Shown here piece by piece: positions 1-11,988 of a DNA stretch of 64,000 nucleotides (the stretch's first letter is position 1; each line of letters opens with the position of its first letter). The DNA is taken from NCBI GenBank assembly GCA_026419785.1, contig JAODTK010001444.1, positions 496,001 through 560,000 on the forward strand, written 5' to 3'. The DNA comes from Sclerodactyla briareus (lineage: Eukaryota > Echinodermata > Holothuroidea > Dendrochirotida > Sclerodactylidae). The notes below the pieces were generated by a model that searched no databases, had not been told where the DNA came from, and saw only the letters and a list, made by a program, of their open reading frames with translations. The translations under genes were made by a program, and so were the position numbers.

Positions 1-190
1 GGCAGATTGAAAAGTGTCCGTTGGCAGAAACGTGAGCAAAACGCTAGAACACCTAGACGCAACAACCCTTTCGATGACTCGCCCCAAACTTTCAGGTTGG
101 AAACCCAGCCTGTTTACAGTTTCAAATCTCCCGAATCAGCGCTGGGTTTCTTTAACAGAGGATTGATGTGGAGATGTTCACGCTTTCAGG

Positions 191-204
191 CCCCCCCCCC
201 CCCC
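191..204. repeat. Poly-C tract (C14)
   Basis: Uninterrupted run of 14 C. The equivalent place in copy B (about 27545-27557) has only short interrupted C runs, so the tract expanded or contracted after duplication. Confidence 0.9.
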
Positions 205-3200
205 AGACAACGATTTGTTCATGATTGTTGTAATGAATGAAGTGATAGTGTCAATGCAGGTCATCAATACAGTAGATGGTACGGATTATGTTTTTAGTTG
301 ACTTGCAGGATGAGTTTGGTGCCAGTTGATCGACTCGTTTTTGCTTCGCATTCTCTCCCGGTTTGCCGGTACAACGTGACAGTGTTATTAGGCAACTTAG
401 TAAAAACTGTAAAAACAGTAGCAAAACCACAATCCATGGATTTATTAGAACATGCAAATTCAACATTACTTGTGGCACGGATGAATGTAGTTTCAGTTCT
501 TGTTCAGTCTTATTGCAGTAAAATACAATTAGAAGCAACACAAACCAAATATGGAGTTACGATATTTTGCATTACCTACAAAGTGCATGTATAACATTTG
601 CAGTGTCGATTTCACATGGCTAATAAGGAAAGCTCTGATCACACACACGCATATGGTGTTTCGTGCATCAAGTTGTCCAATTACAAGTAAGAAGACGACA
701 CATAGTTATTCAAATATAGGCATCACAATCCACAGAGACGTAGTCAGGGGGAATGAATCACAATCCTAATACGATCAGTCATATGCTGCGATGACATTTA
801 TTTTTGGCAGTGCGTCCATCGTAAATACTTTAGGCTGTTTGGAAAAATCATTTCCCAGCAGGGCTGTTGCCACTTTGAGGCTTTTCGTCGTGAACGTCGT
901 GAAGGACGAGGTTAGGCAGACAAATATGAAAATAAATTGGCGTCGTACATGTAATATGGCACTACGCTGTCCCAAGTTTTCCCAAAGTATTTTGAATGTG
1001 GTTCATTTTGGGTTTCTTAATTTCGCAATAAACTTCCGAGGAGTACAATTTCGGCAGCAGTTTAGCTATGTCACGGATTATGGGTCATGGTCACACATGA
1101 CGTCTATATGAATTTATTTGAAGCAATATCTGAATTATCCACCTCTCTTCAATACTTCTGGCATTTCCATGATTATATACGCGTCTCAATGTGATTAGGT
1201 TATTCTCTGTATGTTCATAATACGCAGATCATTATATATTATGCTCTCACATTATAGCATAATTGACTGAGAATACTACAATCTCAAACGTCTTTTTCGT
1301 CGTTCCAAGGGCCGTTCCAAAAGAACCCGGTCACACGCCTGTAGACTTATCTGACTTAATAACTTATCGACATATGCATACAGCCAAATGATACCGGGAG
1401 AATTTGAACAGGGAGTATTTGAATGTTGATCACAATTATCTCATTTCTCGCCATCCACGTTACCCACATACGAGGGAGAGATAAGGTTGATAGCCTCATT
1501 TTGATAGCCTGATTTATTTTTGATTAGATCCCATTTAGATATGTGGTACGGACAAACTCAACATCGCAGTATACCTGGCAGTATCACACAACTATTGCTG
1601 ATAGGAACCCGTATTCCACGGCAATTACACCTGTAGCTGATTGATGGAGTAGTCACATGCGGTATTGATGGAAGGCCTATTGACCGCATTTTATATTGCT
1701 GTTGGATTGAAAAGGATTTATTATTGTTCTGCAAAACACTTACAGCCATGATAAAATGCTGATATCGTGAATACGTCGTACTCAATAGTAAAACTGAAGT
1801 TAAATAACTACACGAAGAATGGGGGTTATCGCCCTTTCATGTAGAAACTTGCGATGAACTATGCTGAAAGCACAGTTTTCTACGCTTGACCACCATAGCG
1901 ATGCATGAAACAAATATAAACATTGACGTAATTTCCTGACAGGTTTTCCACTTACTAATGGGCCACACGAGGAACCGATGTTATCCTGGTCACCCCTCGT
2001 ACAACACCTCAGCCACTGATCAATCAGGCTGAGGCAAAGCCATTCTGATGCGACAGCAATGCCTGACAGACATTCCCTCCCACCCAACCATGTTCTGACC
2101 AGCCCGTATGTGTCTTGGCTGCACGATTCGGCCATGAAGTCATGCTAGTATTTGCATGAAAATATCGGGGAAGGATCGTACACGCGAAGCGAACGCGCGG
2201 TATGGTGCGGAGAAGGAGAATTCTTAGTCAAACACCATGCATCGAATGTATATTGCTCTATATATTGACATTCACTCTGCGTTGTATCATTCGCTCACTT
2301 ACCCACTCACTCATCTAGCCGCATCCTTCAGCCGTTTCGAACGGCCCCCTCTAACCATGCGACCGGACCTGGCTCTTTGGCTCCAAAAGGTACCTGCGCG
2401 CGAGGCTGTCAATAGCCTATGACAACAGACCAAGTATACAGAATCGGCTCCCATGTTTTTCGTTAGTGGGGCATTGATAGTCACCACTATCAGCTGAATC
2501 CTACTGTCACAGCATTCTCTAGCACCCTAACACTGGACCCTGCAGCGATGACCAAGGATGCGGCGGAGTGAGCTAGTCACTGAACGATCTATCATAGGCT
2601 AGGGTCTTTCTTGTATGATTCCACGGAGTACCCAGGCAACAAGCACTTACAGCAGATTCCTCAGTCGATACTTCACCATTAGCCGCCTTGACGCACTACG
2701 GGGCTGACAGTGTAGATCCTGAATCGCATATCCGTCCCGTCATTGACTTAGCTATTAACCTGACGCGGTAGAAAGTCCGACTATCAATCCTCGAATGGCG
2801 ATTCTGCTTGATTATATCATTATACTTTGTGGAAAGTGACTTACCGGTATTGATTTTTCTAGGGCGCTCTGGAATGCACTTCTCCGCAGCTCTCGGGATA
2901 CATCATTTTCACTATTTCAGACCTATTCTGCTTGTAGTCGGTATTTTTATCAGTTTATCCTAATGCCGGTCCAAGCTTAACAGCATATGCTGTTGCGACT
3001 CCATCATTGGAATACTAATTCCAGCATTTCACGTCGGATCTTGATAACCATAAGCCTGCAATCCATTAATTCGTGCGAGGTCAAGGATCCTGCTGGGGAT
3101 GTATTCGCGGTTTCCAAATCAAGCGCACTTAGACACGATTTAATGTCATCCTCAGTTACTGGCGTGACGATCTTTGAGTCACAGGTGAGAATTGAATACT

Positions 3201-5620
3201 TTCTTCACACGGAGTATCTCTAACCCTGCTTGTAGCTCACTGCAGCTACATACGACCCACCAACTGTATGTGCTATTGGCAGTCACATTATGCGATTGTT
3301 GATTTGCATTGCTTGTGATTCAAAATCTTCATCGAGTAATAGCCAATTCAACTATCCTTCTTTTAATAGGTTTGCATTATTCCGGCTGGCGACGACACCA
3401 GTATCGCAGTTCTCCAAACTGCTTCCTTCCTCCAGCGTAGCCAGGACGCAAAGCTGCGCAGAAACTAGTCTCTTGTCTTACGGTCTCCAGGCAACAGCTT
3501 GTATATTGTAATGGACCTGGACAGATCATCAAATTCAGATATCGTCGAGTCAAAGATAAATTACCCCCCTAGCTTATGATTTAGGCCAGTGCTAATTAAG
3601 AAGAATTACGCAAAATCAATAGTTAGTTGTTACTAGAAAAAAAAAAAACTCTACCGCGGAATTCATCCAACTCAACTTCTTCGACGAAAAACAACATGCC
3701 GTTAATTGATGTCAGACTGGCTGAATATGTTTGCCTCTAATTAGCCAGTTTAGTTTGATAATGAGATGATAATGTTATGGTTTCTAAGGTCATGAGGGAA
3801 CAGTGGCAGTTCGACGTTGAACGTACAGTAGGCAAACTATCTTTCGAAACTTCCCTGCCGAAAATTCCCAATCATGCCAACAAAACATGTTACAGAGCCC
3901 CCCCACCCATATATATTAACAATAACATCCGAAAATATGGGATGAATCGGTTGCGATCTCAAATAATGATAACAGTTAAAAAAACCGTTCGTAACGACAT
4001 TGCTATGTGGGAATCTCGTGCATTCCCCCCAAAACTGTTCTGTGGTGAGCATGCGCGACTCACGAACACAAAAAACTACGTATTCTTATTCTTTTATACC
4101 ACTCACTGTACATTTACAAATTGCAATATTAGTTGTTCCATACAATTTTCATCTCTGTGACGATGAAAAATCATAAAAATGCGTCTCAACGGAAGTGAAG
4201 ACTCATGTTTACCCTGTTTCAATGAAGAAAAGTAAACACTAAAAGAGAAACAAGGGAACAACTTCGACAAGAATTGCATGAAAAAGGCCGCGCGGGCTCG
4301 AGCATGCATACTCTGTTTGTGTTTTCGGTTTCTGAAAGATGCCGTTTTGCTCCCGTATTAGCAAATAATAGGTATTACACCTTTCTGTTGAATATTCCTC
4401 TGTACATGATGGGTGGGAGTTTTCGAGGCTCTGATACAAATTAAATTGATTATGGAAATTCAGAAATATCACCCCAACACCCAGAACAATAGACTACCGA
4501 ATCATGGAGCGATGATTCAGTTTCAAGTGTACTGACAGTTTGCACGCAAACTGCCACAGTAACGCTATAATGATCGGTTTGTATATCTCCGGCATATTTT
4601 CACTTTGGACATGTGGACTCTCTATGAGCGTCGCTGGCATTTGGCCCTATAAAAACTGTGGACATGAATTTCAATCGAATATTTATTGTCATCCCAAGAT
4701 AAGAGTTGATTTATAATCCTTCCTGAAAAACGTAAATGAGAATTAACCTGTGTCGCTAACCCTGTTTTATAAAAAGACATTGGTATCTTTTTCTTGTGTT
4801 TTTTTCAAAGATAATCGATTTTCATCTATAGTCAGAAGTAAGTACTGTGGTAGGTATGTTGTGAATCAGAGGCTCATTGCTCCGCCAACTACTTACACAT
4901 AGAGGTTTTTAATTAGAATATCATATAATCAGTATGGAATGATCCAGGGAAAAGGGAGCGGTCTATATTTTCTTCACAATAATAATCTTTCGAAATGCTG
5001 TCTGCCAAATTCAAGGCATTCGTAAAGCTAGAATGAGTTTCACGGAAATCCCGGTATTTCGTGTACAGATATTTCATTTTATAAATGAATTTCCATAAAT
5101 GTGTGACAATATTTTATCCTAGCAGGGAAGTCAGCCGATAGAACATTCTGGGAACTAATTGGCCTAGTTGAGACTAGTCACTTTTTTCCAATCCAAATAT
5201 TGATTACATATTAGATGTTACATTATAGTATCCATAATATCTTTCAGAAGAGTTTGATTAACAATTCGTCGGTTTGATGAGGCTCTATGTTGGCTGGGAA
5301 CATGACAAACAAAATCAAGAATTATGAATAACATAAGCTAATTGTTGTGGAATCTTTCAGGGAGGCTGGCTGTCAGAAAACTTATTGTTAGCTGAAGGAG
5401 AATTCTTACTGAGGCTGCTTGCAACGATCAATGTGAACTATATATATTATTCATACTTCCTATCACCAAACGGTGCTGTCAATGTCAATAGAAGTGTAAA
5501 AGGCGTGACTTCACATGACTTGGAACATCGCAAATCCAGTGCCGTGCCCATTCATTTAAGAAGAGAGGGGCATAATATATTCCGTTGAAACTTGTTCACC
5601 GCATGGACAGCGATTTTCGG

Positions 5621-6065
5621 TAAGATCACAGTACCTTTATACGTTATGTTGGACCCCGAGTACATAGGAAGAAAAAAGGTAATTTTCCAATCAATTGGCC
5701 TGTAACAGTTTTGAACCATTTTTTGGTGTTCCATAATCATGTGGATCTTCGTGTGTAGCATCTTTGGTCGATCATACAGATCATACAAATTGGTTCCATT
5801 CACGCACTATATCCAGCAATATGCGGCAATAGGTTTAGGTGAATACTCGTCTGACTTGTCGCATGACATCCTATCATCACTCACTCAGTCACACACTCAA
5901 GCCCCCACTCACTCACTCAGTCAGTCACTCACACATGGGAGCACATGACAGAGACGCACTGCCCGCATCCACCCGCCGCTAACAATCGCCTAGCCTCCTC
6001 TGGGCAAGCGACCAGGCCTTCTAGGGCAGGCCCACCCCGATTCCCTTAGGTACCACCCTCGAAGC
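5621..6065. other. Segment present only in duplication copy A
   Basis: Copy A and copy B match up to about 5620/32709 and again from about 6066/32716, but some 445 bases here have no counterpart in copy B. The segment is GC-richer towards its right end (5940-6060) and carries a CACT-type low-complexity run. It is either an insertion into A or a deletion from B. No terminal repeats or target-site duplication are obvious. Confidence 0.7.
5876..5937. repeat. Degenerate CACT/CAGT tetranucleotide run
   Basis: Successive CACT, CAGT and CACA units with interruptions. A related short CACT run lies at 2291-2318, also within copy A. Confidence 0.75.
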
Positions 6066-6190
6066 TGCGCTAACCATGACTATGATGGCGGTCCCGGCAG
6101 TCGGCTCCAACCCAATGGTCCCCGTTCAAAGCACAGGCCACTGTGTGCAGAATCGTCCACCGGGAGGCGCCCATATGCCCAAAGAAGCCA

Positions 6191-6981
6191 GTCTCAGCTC
6201 AATAGTGAGGGTCCAAGCCTCACTAGAATAAGACCGGATACACAATGGAGCCAATAACACGAACCACCGCTATTCGTCTTGGTAGCCAAGACGAATTTTT
6301 TGTTCAACCGGTAGCGAGTGTAAACTCTTGAGAATGGGCGTAATGTGTAAGTTATAGCCAATGCCACTTAAGACCATTGCCACAAAACTCTGAACCTTAT
6401 ATGAAGCCGTTGGATTTGATATTCAGGCTGACGAAACAGCAGGCTGTTATACTGGTCGAGGTGTGAGAACAGAAGAACGAGCTTCACAGATGATTAAATA
6501 ATACGGTACGGTATTGATGGAGAGACATTCAGGAAACGATATGGATTTATATTGGAATCAGGATTCAACATCACCTGACAACTACAACCACACAACAACA
6601 GCAACAACAACAACCTTAACCCCCACCTCCCGCATATCCTCGGGAGCTTACCCTCACCCCATCCTATCTGACAACGCTTCCTTCTAACGCGTCCGTGCTG
6701 TATTAATAAGGTACGAAGTATTCCGTCGAATACATTTTCCTGAGGAATATATTGACATTATGTTATTGTTTTTTTGGTTTTTTCTTGGAGGGGGGGGGGG
6801 GGGTTGAAATATATCAGGCCAAGGCACTGATTTCGTGATTCATTCGACTTTCTTTTACATTAATGTCTCCGGTATGTGGGTTTCCTTATAATACCTTGTA
6901 CACATCACTCGCAACTTATTAAAAGTTAAAAAAAAAACGGACTTATACAGGCACAATCATTAGCAAGATATTGGATTATTT
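6191..6981. other. Intergenic, low-complexity patches only
   Basis: No coding similarity seen. The interval holds a CAA-rich run near 6586-6616, a T-rich stretch followed by G14 at 6790-6803, and an A9 run near 6929. Confidence 0.6.
6790..6803. repeat. Poly-G tract (G14) after T-rich run
   Basis: A T-rich stretch from about 6769 runs into G14. The same T-then-G arrangement recurs at 8156-8176 and 33201-33232. Confidence 0.9.
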
Positions 6982-7042
6982 CTATATATATATATATAAA
7001 TAATATATATATATATATATATATAATATATATATAATATAT

Positions 7043-7139
<97 letters not shown>

Positions 7140-7146
7140 TATATAG
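6982..7146. repeat. (TA)n microsatellite
   Basis: About 165 bases of nearly pure alternating TA, interrupted by occasional extra A or T that shift the phase. Such a tract can form cruciforms and is highly mutable. Confidence 0.97.
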
Positions 7147-7910
7147 TTTCATTTTGGTAGGAGCATGAATCTCTTACTACTAAAGCAATCGGGGGAAGGG
7201 GTGGGGAACTACTGATGTGCTTGTTAATGTGCGAGGCTTTGTTCCTGTGTAGGTGTTCGTGTATCTTAGTGGTCAAATGGCGGTGGGATTCACCACATAT
7301 AACAAACATTACAGTTTTCACAATTGAACTTATAGATCACATGGGATCGAACACCACGAGGGAATAGGCGTCCTTAGAACTGAGCGTCCGTGCAAAAAAC
7401 ACGAATCAAATCACTAAGCTTAGATTGGCATGTTTGGCGGTGTTCCCCGAAAAAGGAAGTTTGAAATAGCGAACAGTGACCATTATAGTTTGTATTATAG
7501 TAGCATTGGAACTTTGTTGTGAATACATATTATGCAAAATTGAAAACTGTCGTATATTTGTGTTATTATTTACTCACTTCGTGCGGAAAAGATCTTTCGG
7601 AGATGCGCCGCACTGTGTAATTATGATTTTAGCATGATAGCGTGTTGGTGTTTCTCTATTCATCGTATTCAACCTGGAGTTATCATCTTCCTTCTCATTC
7701 GCGTTCTCTCTCAATTCAATCCAATCCAGTTATTCATTTGTTTACCACTTTCGCAAGAATATTAAAACATAACAATAGTTCACATGAAGTACAAATTATT
7801 CAAGAGTGGAAGGAAGTAAGTAATACTAAGAAACCCTGGAGGGCTTATGAAAGAGTACTCCCTGAAACTATAAATCCAGAATGGTCAAGTAAGAACAGAC
7901 TCTGTACCAC
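7147..7910. other. Intergenic, nothing recognised
   Basis: Ordinary AT-rich sequence without a recognisable coding segment, repeat array or structural RNA. Short reading frames at 7139-7321 and 7642-7947 have no recognisable protein character. Confidence 0.5.
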
Positions 7911-8155
7911 TGGCGTAGCGAGGAATTTTTATTGGGGGTGGCCATGAGAGGAGGGGGGTCTAAGGGGAGGGGGGTGCCCCGCCCCTCCCCTTTGGAATTT
8001 TTTTTGCATTTTTAGGAACCCTCAGATGAATTCTGGTTCAACATTTGCCATCATTTAAAGTCATTTTTTCCTATACAAAAATTCTTGTTCTTGAGAAGTG
8101 GTCAAATTTTCTGTTTCCACGTGGCTTAAGATATAGGGCGTACAGTACGTTTCCA

Positions 8156-8176
8156 TTTTTTTTTTGGGGGGGGGGG
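8156..8176. repeat. T10G11 tract
   Basis: Ten T run directly into eleven G inside hAT-like element 1. Confidence 0.9.
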
Positions 8177-8565
8177 AGCAGAAAAAAATTCCCCATGATG
8201 GAAAAGTACTACCTCGCGCGAAACGCGCGGAAAAATTGCTTGTTTTGATGAAAATTCCTCCTGAATTTCGCCAAATTTCACCTTTGTCTGGAATTTGATA
8301 ATTTTTTGCCTGTATATTCGATCTCAATTTTTTTTTATCCTTTTCGGCTCCCTCATTTTGGACAATGAATCAACTGTCGTGGTATGAATTGAGGGGGTGT
8401 CTACTCTCCCTCTTATGGCCATAGCCTTCAGCTGGCCTGGATGATACCCCGGATTTTAATAGCCACGTATCAACACTTGCAATAATCTAAAAAACCTAAC
8501 TAATTTGTCCGAATCTCAAATAGTTGTTATTAGCATATCAGTTTGTATTAGCAGACAACAAAACC

Positions 8566-8620
8566 ACGGGTACTACTGCGCAAGAAGCACGCAATTTTTT
8601 GAGCATTGCTTGGATATCAC
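8566..8620 (+). repeat. Internal direct repeat, unit 1
   Basis: The segment beginning ACGGGTACTACTGCGC and ending TTGGATAT recurs at 8882-8936. A degenerate third version is at 8204-8242. All carry the GCGC-spacer-GCGC hairpin, here partly eroded. Confidence 0.8.
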
Positions 8621-8881
8621 TATAATCCCCCCAATAGCGTACGGGTCATATTTTCTGGGGGCGGGGTTTTTCAATCATTAAAACTGCGCACACTGTTTTT
8701 TTTGCCCGCATGGGAGAGCAGCTATGTGCCCCCCCTTGCACCCGCTTATGTGGTGGATATTGACCAACAATTGAACTGTTGTTGGAGGGGTATCTACGCA
8801 CCCCCCTCGTATGCCAATGTCTTTCTATGATCTAAAGAAAAACTTCCCACAACACTCCAAATGGTCAAAATTCGTGATATA

Positions 8882-8936
8882 ACGGGTACTACTGCGCGCG
8901 AAGCGCGCAAAATTTTTGCACACTGTTTGGATATTG
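8882..8936 (+). repeat. Internal direct repeat, unit 2
   Basis: Second unit of the repeat at 8566; its hairpin (8894-8908) is a perfect GCGCGC palindrome around a short spacer. Confidence 0.8.
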
Positions 8937-9052
8937 ACCAAATTGGGCTGTCAGAGAGAATTCGAGCAATCGTGCTATCAAATGAGGAGTGAAAAATTGA
9001 AAAAAAAAAATAATTTGGGGAATTCGATTGCCCCCCCCCTCTGGCTACGCCA

Positions 9053-9944
9053 ATGCTCTAGACGTACCCCACCCCCTACCCTCAACCACCCCATCTCAGA
9101 CACCAGCCCATCATAATGCCGTACAATAGCTAAACTAACAGGGAGAGACGTGCTATCATATTGTAGTTGAATACATGGACTTCTCCGTGGCTACAAACGT
9201 GATTTGAAAATATTGTTCACCGAATGTATAATTCATTCCACATTATGAAAGTCGCGAATCATGAAACGCAGTCAACAATTTTCACAACGAGGCCATAAAA
9301 CCTATATTATTAACGAAGAAAGCATTGCCAAAGATAAATTTAATCGGAGCACACGGATGATAGACGATACAATAGCGTTTCATTTTTCCTCGTGACTGCG
9401 TCTTCTGTAACTGTGAGTATGTAATATTGGCGTCGATAGGTTTTTGGTTGGGGCGCTTGGCGGACATGGTGATTTGCCAGAGTCACCCGGGGAACCTAGT
9501 GATGCCGTCCGGATGAGGGTTTAAGGGCGGTTCCTCGGGATCACTACACGAATATACATCATCGAAGCTCTCATGCTGACATGAACATTCACAGATATTA
9601 CCTTCGGAACCTATAAGCAAACATTATTTTAAAAGACGGAGCAGTTTGATACTGGACAGTTTTAGCGGGTCAGTAAAGCTGCGGCCGACGTATTGTACCC
9701 TTGGGCGGGCATTGTCATGTGCCGTTCCGGTGATGTATCTCCGGACAGGGAGTGTGCCAGGAGACCGCTGAGTATTAGTATCCGGAGAGCAACGTTCTTC
9801 TTTTGCTGCCGTATAGTCCTACTACTAATCGCAACCCCTGGTAATATTTATTCGAATATAGGCCCTACTACAAGGTGAACTCATAGAAAGTATGAACGGA
9901 TAACTTAGTAAGCATATCAGCAAATAAGAGATATGTAAAGAGGA
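9053..9944. other. Intergenic with one imperfect inverted repeat
   Basis: No gene recognised. A GC-rich imperfect inverted repeat (arms 9482-9495 and 9530-9544) could fold into a hairpin. A 61-residue reading frame on the minus strand (9282-9467) matches nothing I know. Confidence 0.5.
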
Positions 9945-10270
9945 TACACTAGTTCCCCTACAGGCGCCGCCTTCGTTCTAGAGCTTGTGATAAGGGGTTT
10001 TAGATATCAGTACTGAGAAGGCGAGCACAGGGTATTATTTACTTGGCATCAGATACGGCGTGGATCAGGGGCTTCTTAACACACAAATATTATGTCGGAT
10101 ATCGATATCATAGGTATTAGGTTGCTCGTACTTCCATATCTACGTAAATCATAAAATACTGCACTGAGCATAATAAGAAGTACTGTTCTCACGATGGCAA
10201 GCATGATTTTTTGTTTCTTCAGATTCAGATGGTTTTTCTTCACATTTTGTCTGATATCACACCCCGACCA
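9945..10270 (+). repeat. Dispersed repeat family R1, copy 1
   Basis: The start TAGTTCCCCTACAGGCGCCGCC is matched at 19496-19518, and the similarity continues through GGCGTGGATCAG, CTCGTACTTCC and an ACTGCACTGA-like block to about 10270. This defines a dispersed repeat of about 300 bases. A shorter possible member begins near 59567. No coding capacity is seen. Confidence 0.75.
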
Positions 10271-10761
10271 GGGCCGTTTGCGCCGACACTACGTCTATTC
10301 ACACACTTCAGTACTAGGGGCTGATGAAGCTTGATTTGAAGGAGTATGCTACATGAACAAATTACGTCACCCCTTCACTATAGGCTACATTCACATTTTC
10401 TGCCCGGAGTTTGACCCTATTGCCGTTTTCGACAGATAGGAGTGGAGTGGAGTTTCCCAGACAAATTGTGTTAAATAGCCTCCTTAACTGTCTCGAGTCC
10501 GTTTCCGACATAACTGGTTTATATTGAGAAAAAAAAATGGGCCACTCGTCAAGCAAACGATCATGCCAAATCTGGATACCCGTTCACCTCATTCGTGAAA
10601 TGCAGGCAGAGTAACCGAACTTTCCTCCCCGAGGAATAATCAGTTCTTCGAATGATTACTTAGGTTCACCAGGATCCTATCGAGTTGGCTTAATATTTTC
10701 ATAACGGGAAATTGTAACGGAAAATGTGGTGTATAAAAAAAAGTATAGTGGTGTATACAAA
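10271..10761. other. Intergenic, nothing recognised
   Basis: AT-rich sequence with no recognisable gene. Small A runs occur near 10530 and 10735. Confidence 0.5.
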
Positions 10762-11046
10762 AAAGTGTTGTAATTCCTTTTTTTTTAGGTTGTCCAGGCA
10801 AGGTTGGTAGGGTCGAGAAGTACCTGTTATGCCCTGCTCTTATGTCGTCAGGTAGGTAAAAGGCAGAGATGGACGGTAGTTTCTGTTGGGGGTCAGCTTG
10901 ATAGGTGGGTAAGGTATGGAAAGTGTTGTAATGTACTGTTTTTATGTTGTTACGCAGGTAGGTAAGGTGACAAGAGGTTCCGTTAATGCCGCTTTTATGT
11001 TGGTGTAAGGTAGGTAAAAGGTAGAGATGGGACTGTAATGTAATAT
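10762..11046. repeat. Two-unit tandem repeat (period about 158)
   Basis: The segment starting AAAGTGTTGTAAT at 10762 starts again at 10920. Each unit carries an internal TTATGT-GT...AGGTAGGTAAAAGG block followed by AGATGG (near 10841-10873 and 10999-11032). A 165-residue minus-strand reading frame spans the array but is repeat-derived and has no recognisable domain. Confidence 0.75.
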
Positions 11047-11175
11047 TCAAGGAAAAAAAAATATTAGTCATCCCCTTCAGCGCTTCTGGCTTGTCCTCGA
11101 CCTGCCTCGACTTGTGTACAGGTATATATTCTATCATTGTACAGTGTCATTCTGTGTTACTCTTTCTACTTCGCC

Positions 11176-11238
11176 CATCTATCCGTCTATCTATTTATCT
11201 ACCTACCTACCTACCTACCTACCTACCTACGTACCTCC

Positions 11239-11271
<33 letters not shown>

Positions 11272-11496
11272 CTATCTATCTATCTATCTATCTACTATCT
11301 ATCTATCTATCATCTATCTATCTATCTACCTACCTACCTACCTACGTACCTCCCTATCTATCTATCTATCTTTTTAACTATCTATCTATCCTATCTATCT
11401 ATCTATCATCTATCTATCTATCTTCTATCTATCTATCTATCTACCTACCTACCTACGTACCTCCCTATCTATCTATCTATCCTATCTATCTATCTA

Positions 11497-11530
<34 letters not shown>

Positions 11531-11551
11531 CTCTATCTATCTATCTATCTA
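11176..11551. repeat. CTAT/CTAC array with higher-order units
   Basis: About 375 bases of CTAT and CTAC tetranucleotides. The rarer landmark GTACCTCCCT occurs at 11231, 11346 and 11457, so blocks of about 111-115 bases made of a CTAC run, the landmark and a CTAT run have been duplicated as units. The long Tyr-Leu-Ser-Ile reading frames across it are artefacts of the repeat. Confidence 0.95.
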
Positions 11552-11988
11552 GTTTCCGTTACAATAACTCTTCGTCCACTAATGAGACCTCGGCCTGTCG
11601 AAAATGCTTTTTTCTCGAACAACTTCTTATGCTGTGCGTAAAATTTATAATGTTCGTACATACGGTGACCCCGATCATCATATACATCACATCACAGTAC
11701 CGCTAACTTTGTACTGGCTCACTGCGAGAATGACATGCCTCCCAGGTTATATTTTGCGGAACACCTTCCTATGTCAATGGTTCCTTCCCTCTTCGGTGTA
11801 ATATACGATATCTCTCTTCGATACTCCGAGGTTCTTTGTACAAGTCTAATAGAATATATCCTCGTGTTTATTTTGGCAATCGGCAATCGTTGGGAAATGA
11901 GCCATGATCATCCTAAGGGAACGAACACGCCTCCGTTTACTCATCACTCAACCTATATTGTCCGTGACGACAAAGTCGCTTTCAGAGG
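11552..11988. other. Intergenic, nothing recognised
   Basis: No repeat or coding family recognised between the tetranucleotide array and the hAT-like element. Confidence 0.5.

Larger units (their letters stand above)
1..6190. repeat. Direct duplication, copy A (left edge cut by window)
   Basis: This block recurs in the same orientation at 27366-32850. Anchors pair in strict order: 341 with 27691, 661 with 28033, 1457 with 28819, 2199 with 29559, 3060 with 30392, 3470 with 30797, 4551 with 31719, 4745 with 31928, 5580 with 32672, 6066 with 32716. The best stretches (around 1450-1570) look above 90% identical; others carry many small insertions and deletions. No protein family is recognisable in either strand, and the short reading frames are not conserved between the copies beyond what nucleotide identity forces. 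It could be a tandem segmental duplication or two copies of a large non-coding transposable element; a short third match near 16058 favours the latter. The true left end is outside the window. Confidence 0.9.
7911..9052. mobile_element. Non-autonomous hAT-like element 1
   Basis: The left end reads ACTGGCGTAGCGAGG (from about 7911) and the right end CCTCTGGCTACGCCAATG (to about 9052), an imperfect terminal inverted repeat of roughly 15 bases. The consensus CAGTGGCGTAGCCAG resembles the CAG...CTG termini of hAT transposons. No transposase is encoded. Inside are GC-rich G/C blocks next to the left end, T10G11 at 8156-8176, and two strong GCGCGC-spacer-GCGCGC hairpins (8215-8229 and 8894-8908) with a weaker one near 8576. 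An 8-bp target-site duplication is not visible, so exact ends are uncertain. Element 2 at 11989 has the same architecture. Confidence 0.6.

Noticed and set aside
1800..2135. 111-residue minus-strand frame sharing RKFLHERA with a frame at 29113-29322
   Set aside because: The shared peptide follows from nucleotide identity of the duplicated blocks; frames diverge on both sides by indels, so there is no sign of protein-level selection.
10640..11137. 165-residue minus-strand frame
   Set aside because: It spans a tandem dimer and ends at the tetranucleotide array; no domain, and composition follows the repeat.
11176..11551. Regularly spaced repeats as a possible CRISPR array
   Set aside because: Units are tetranucleotides without unique spacers, and the window is clearly eukaryotic.
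11091..11706. Long overlapping plus-strand frames rich in Tyr-Leu-Ser-Ile
   Set aside because: They are translations of the CTAT/CTAC array; a tetranucleotide repeat without stops stays open in several frames.
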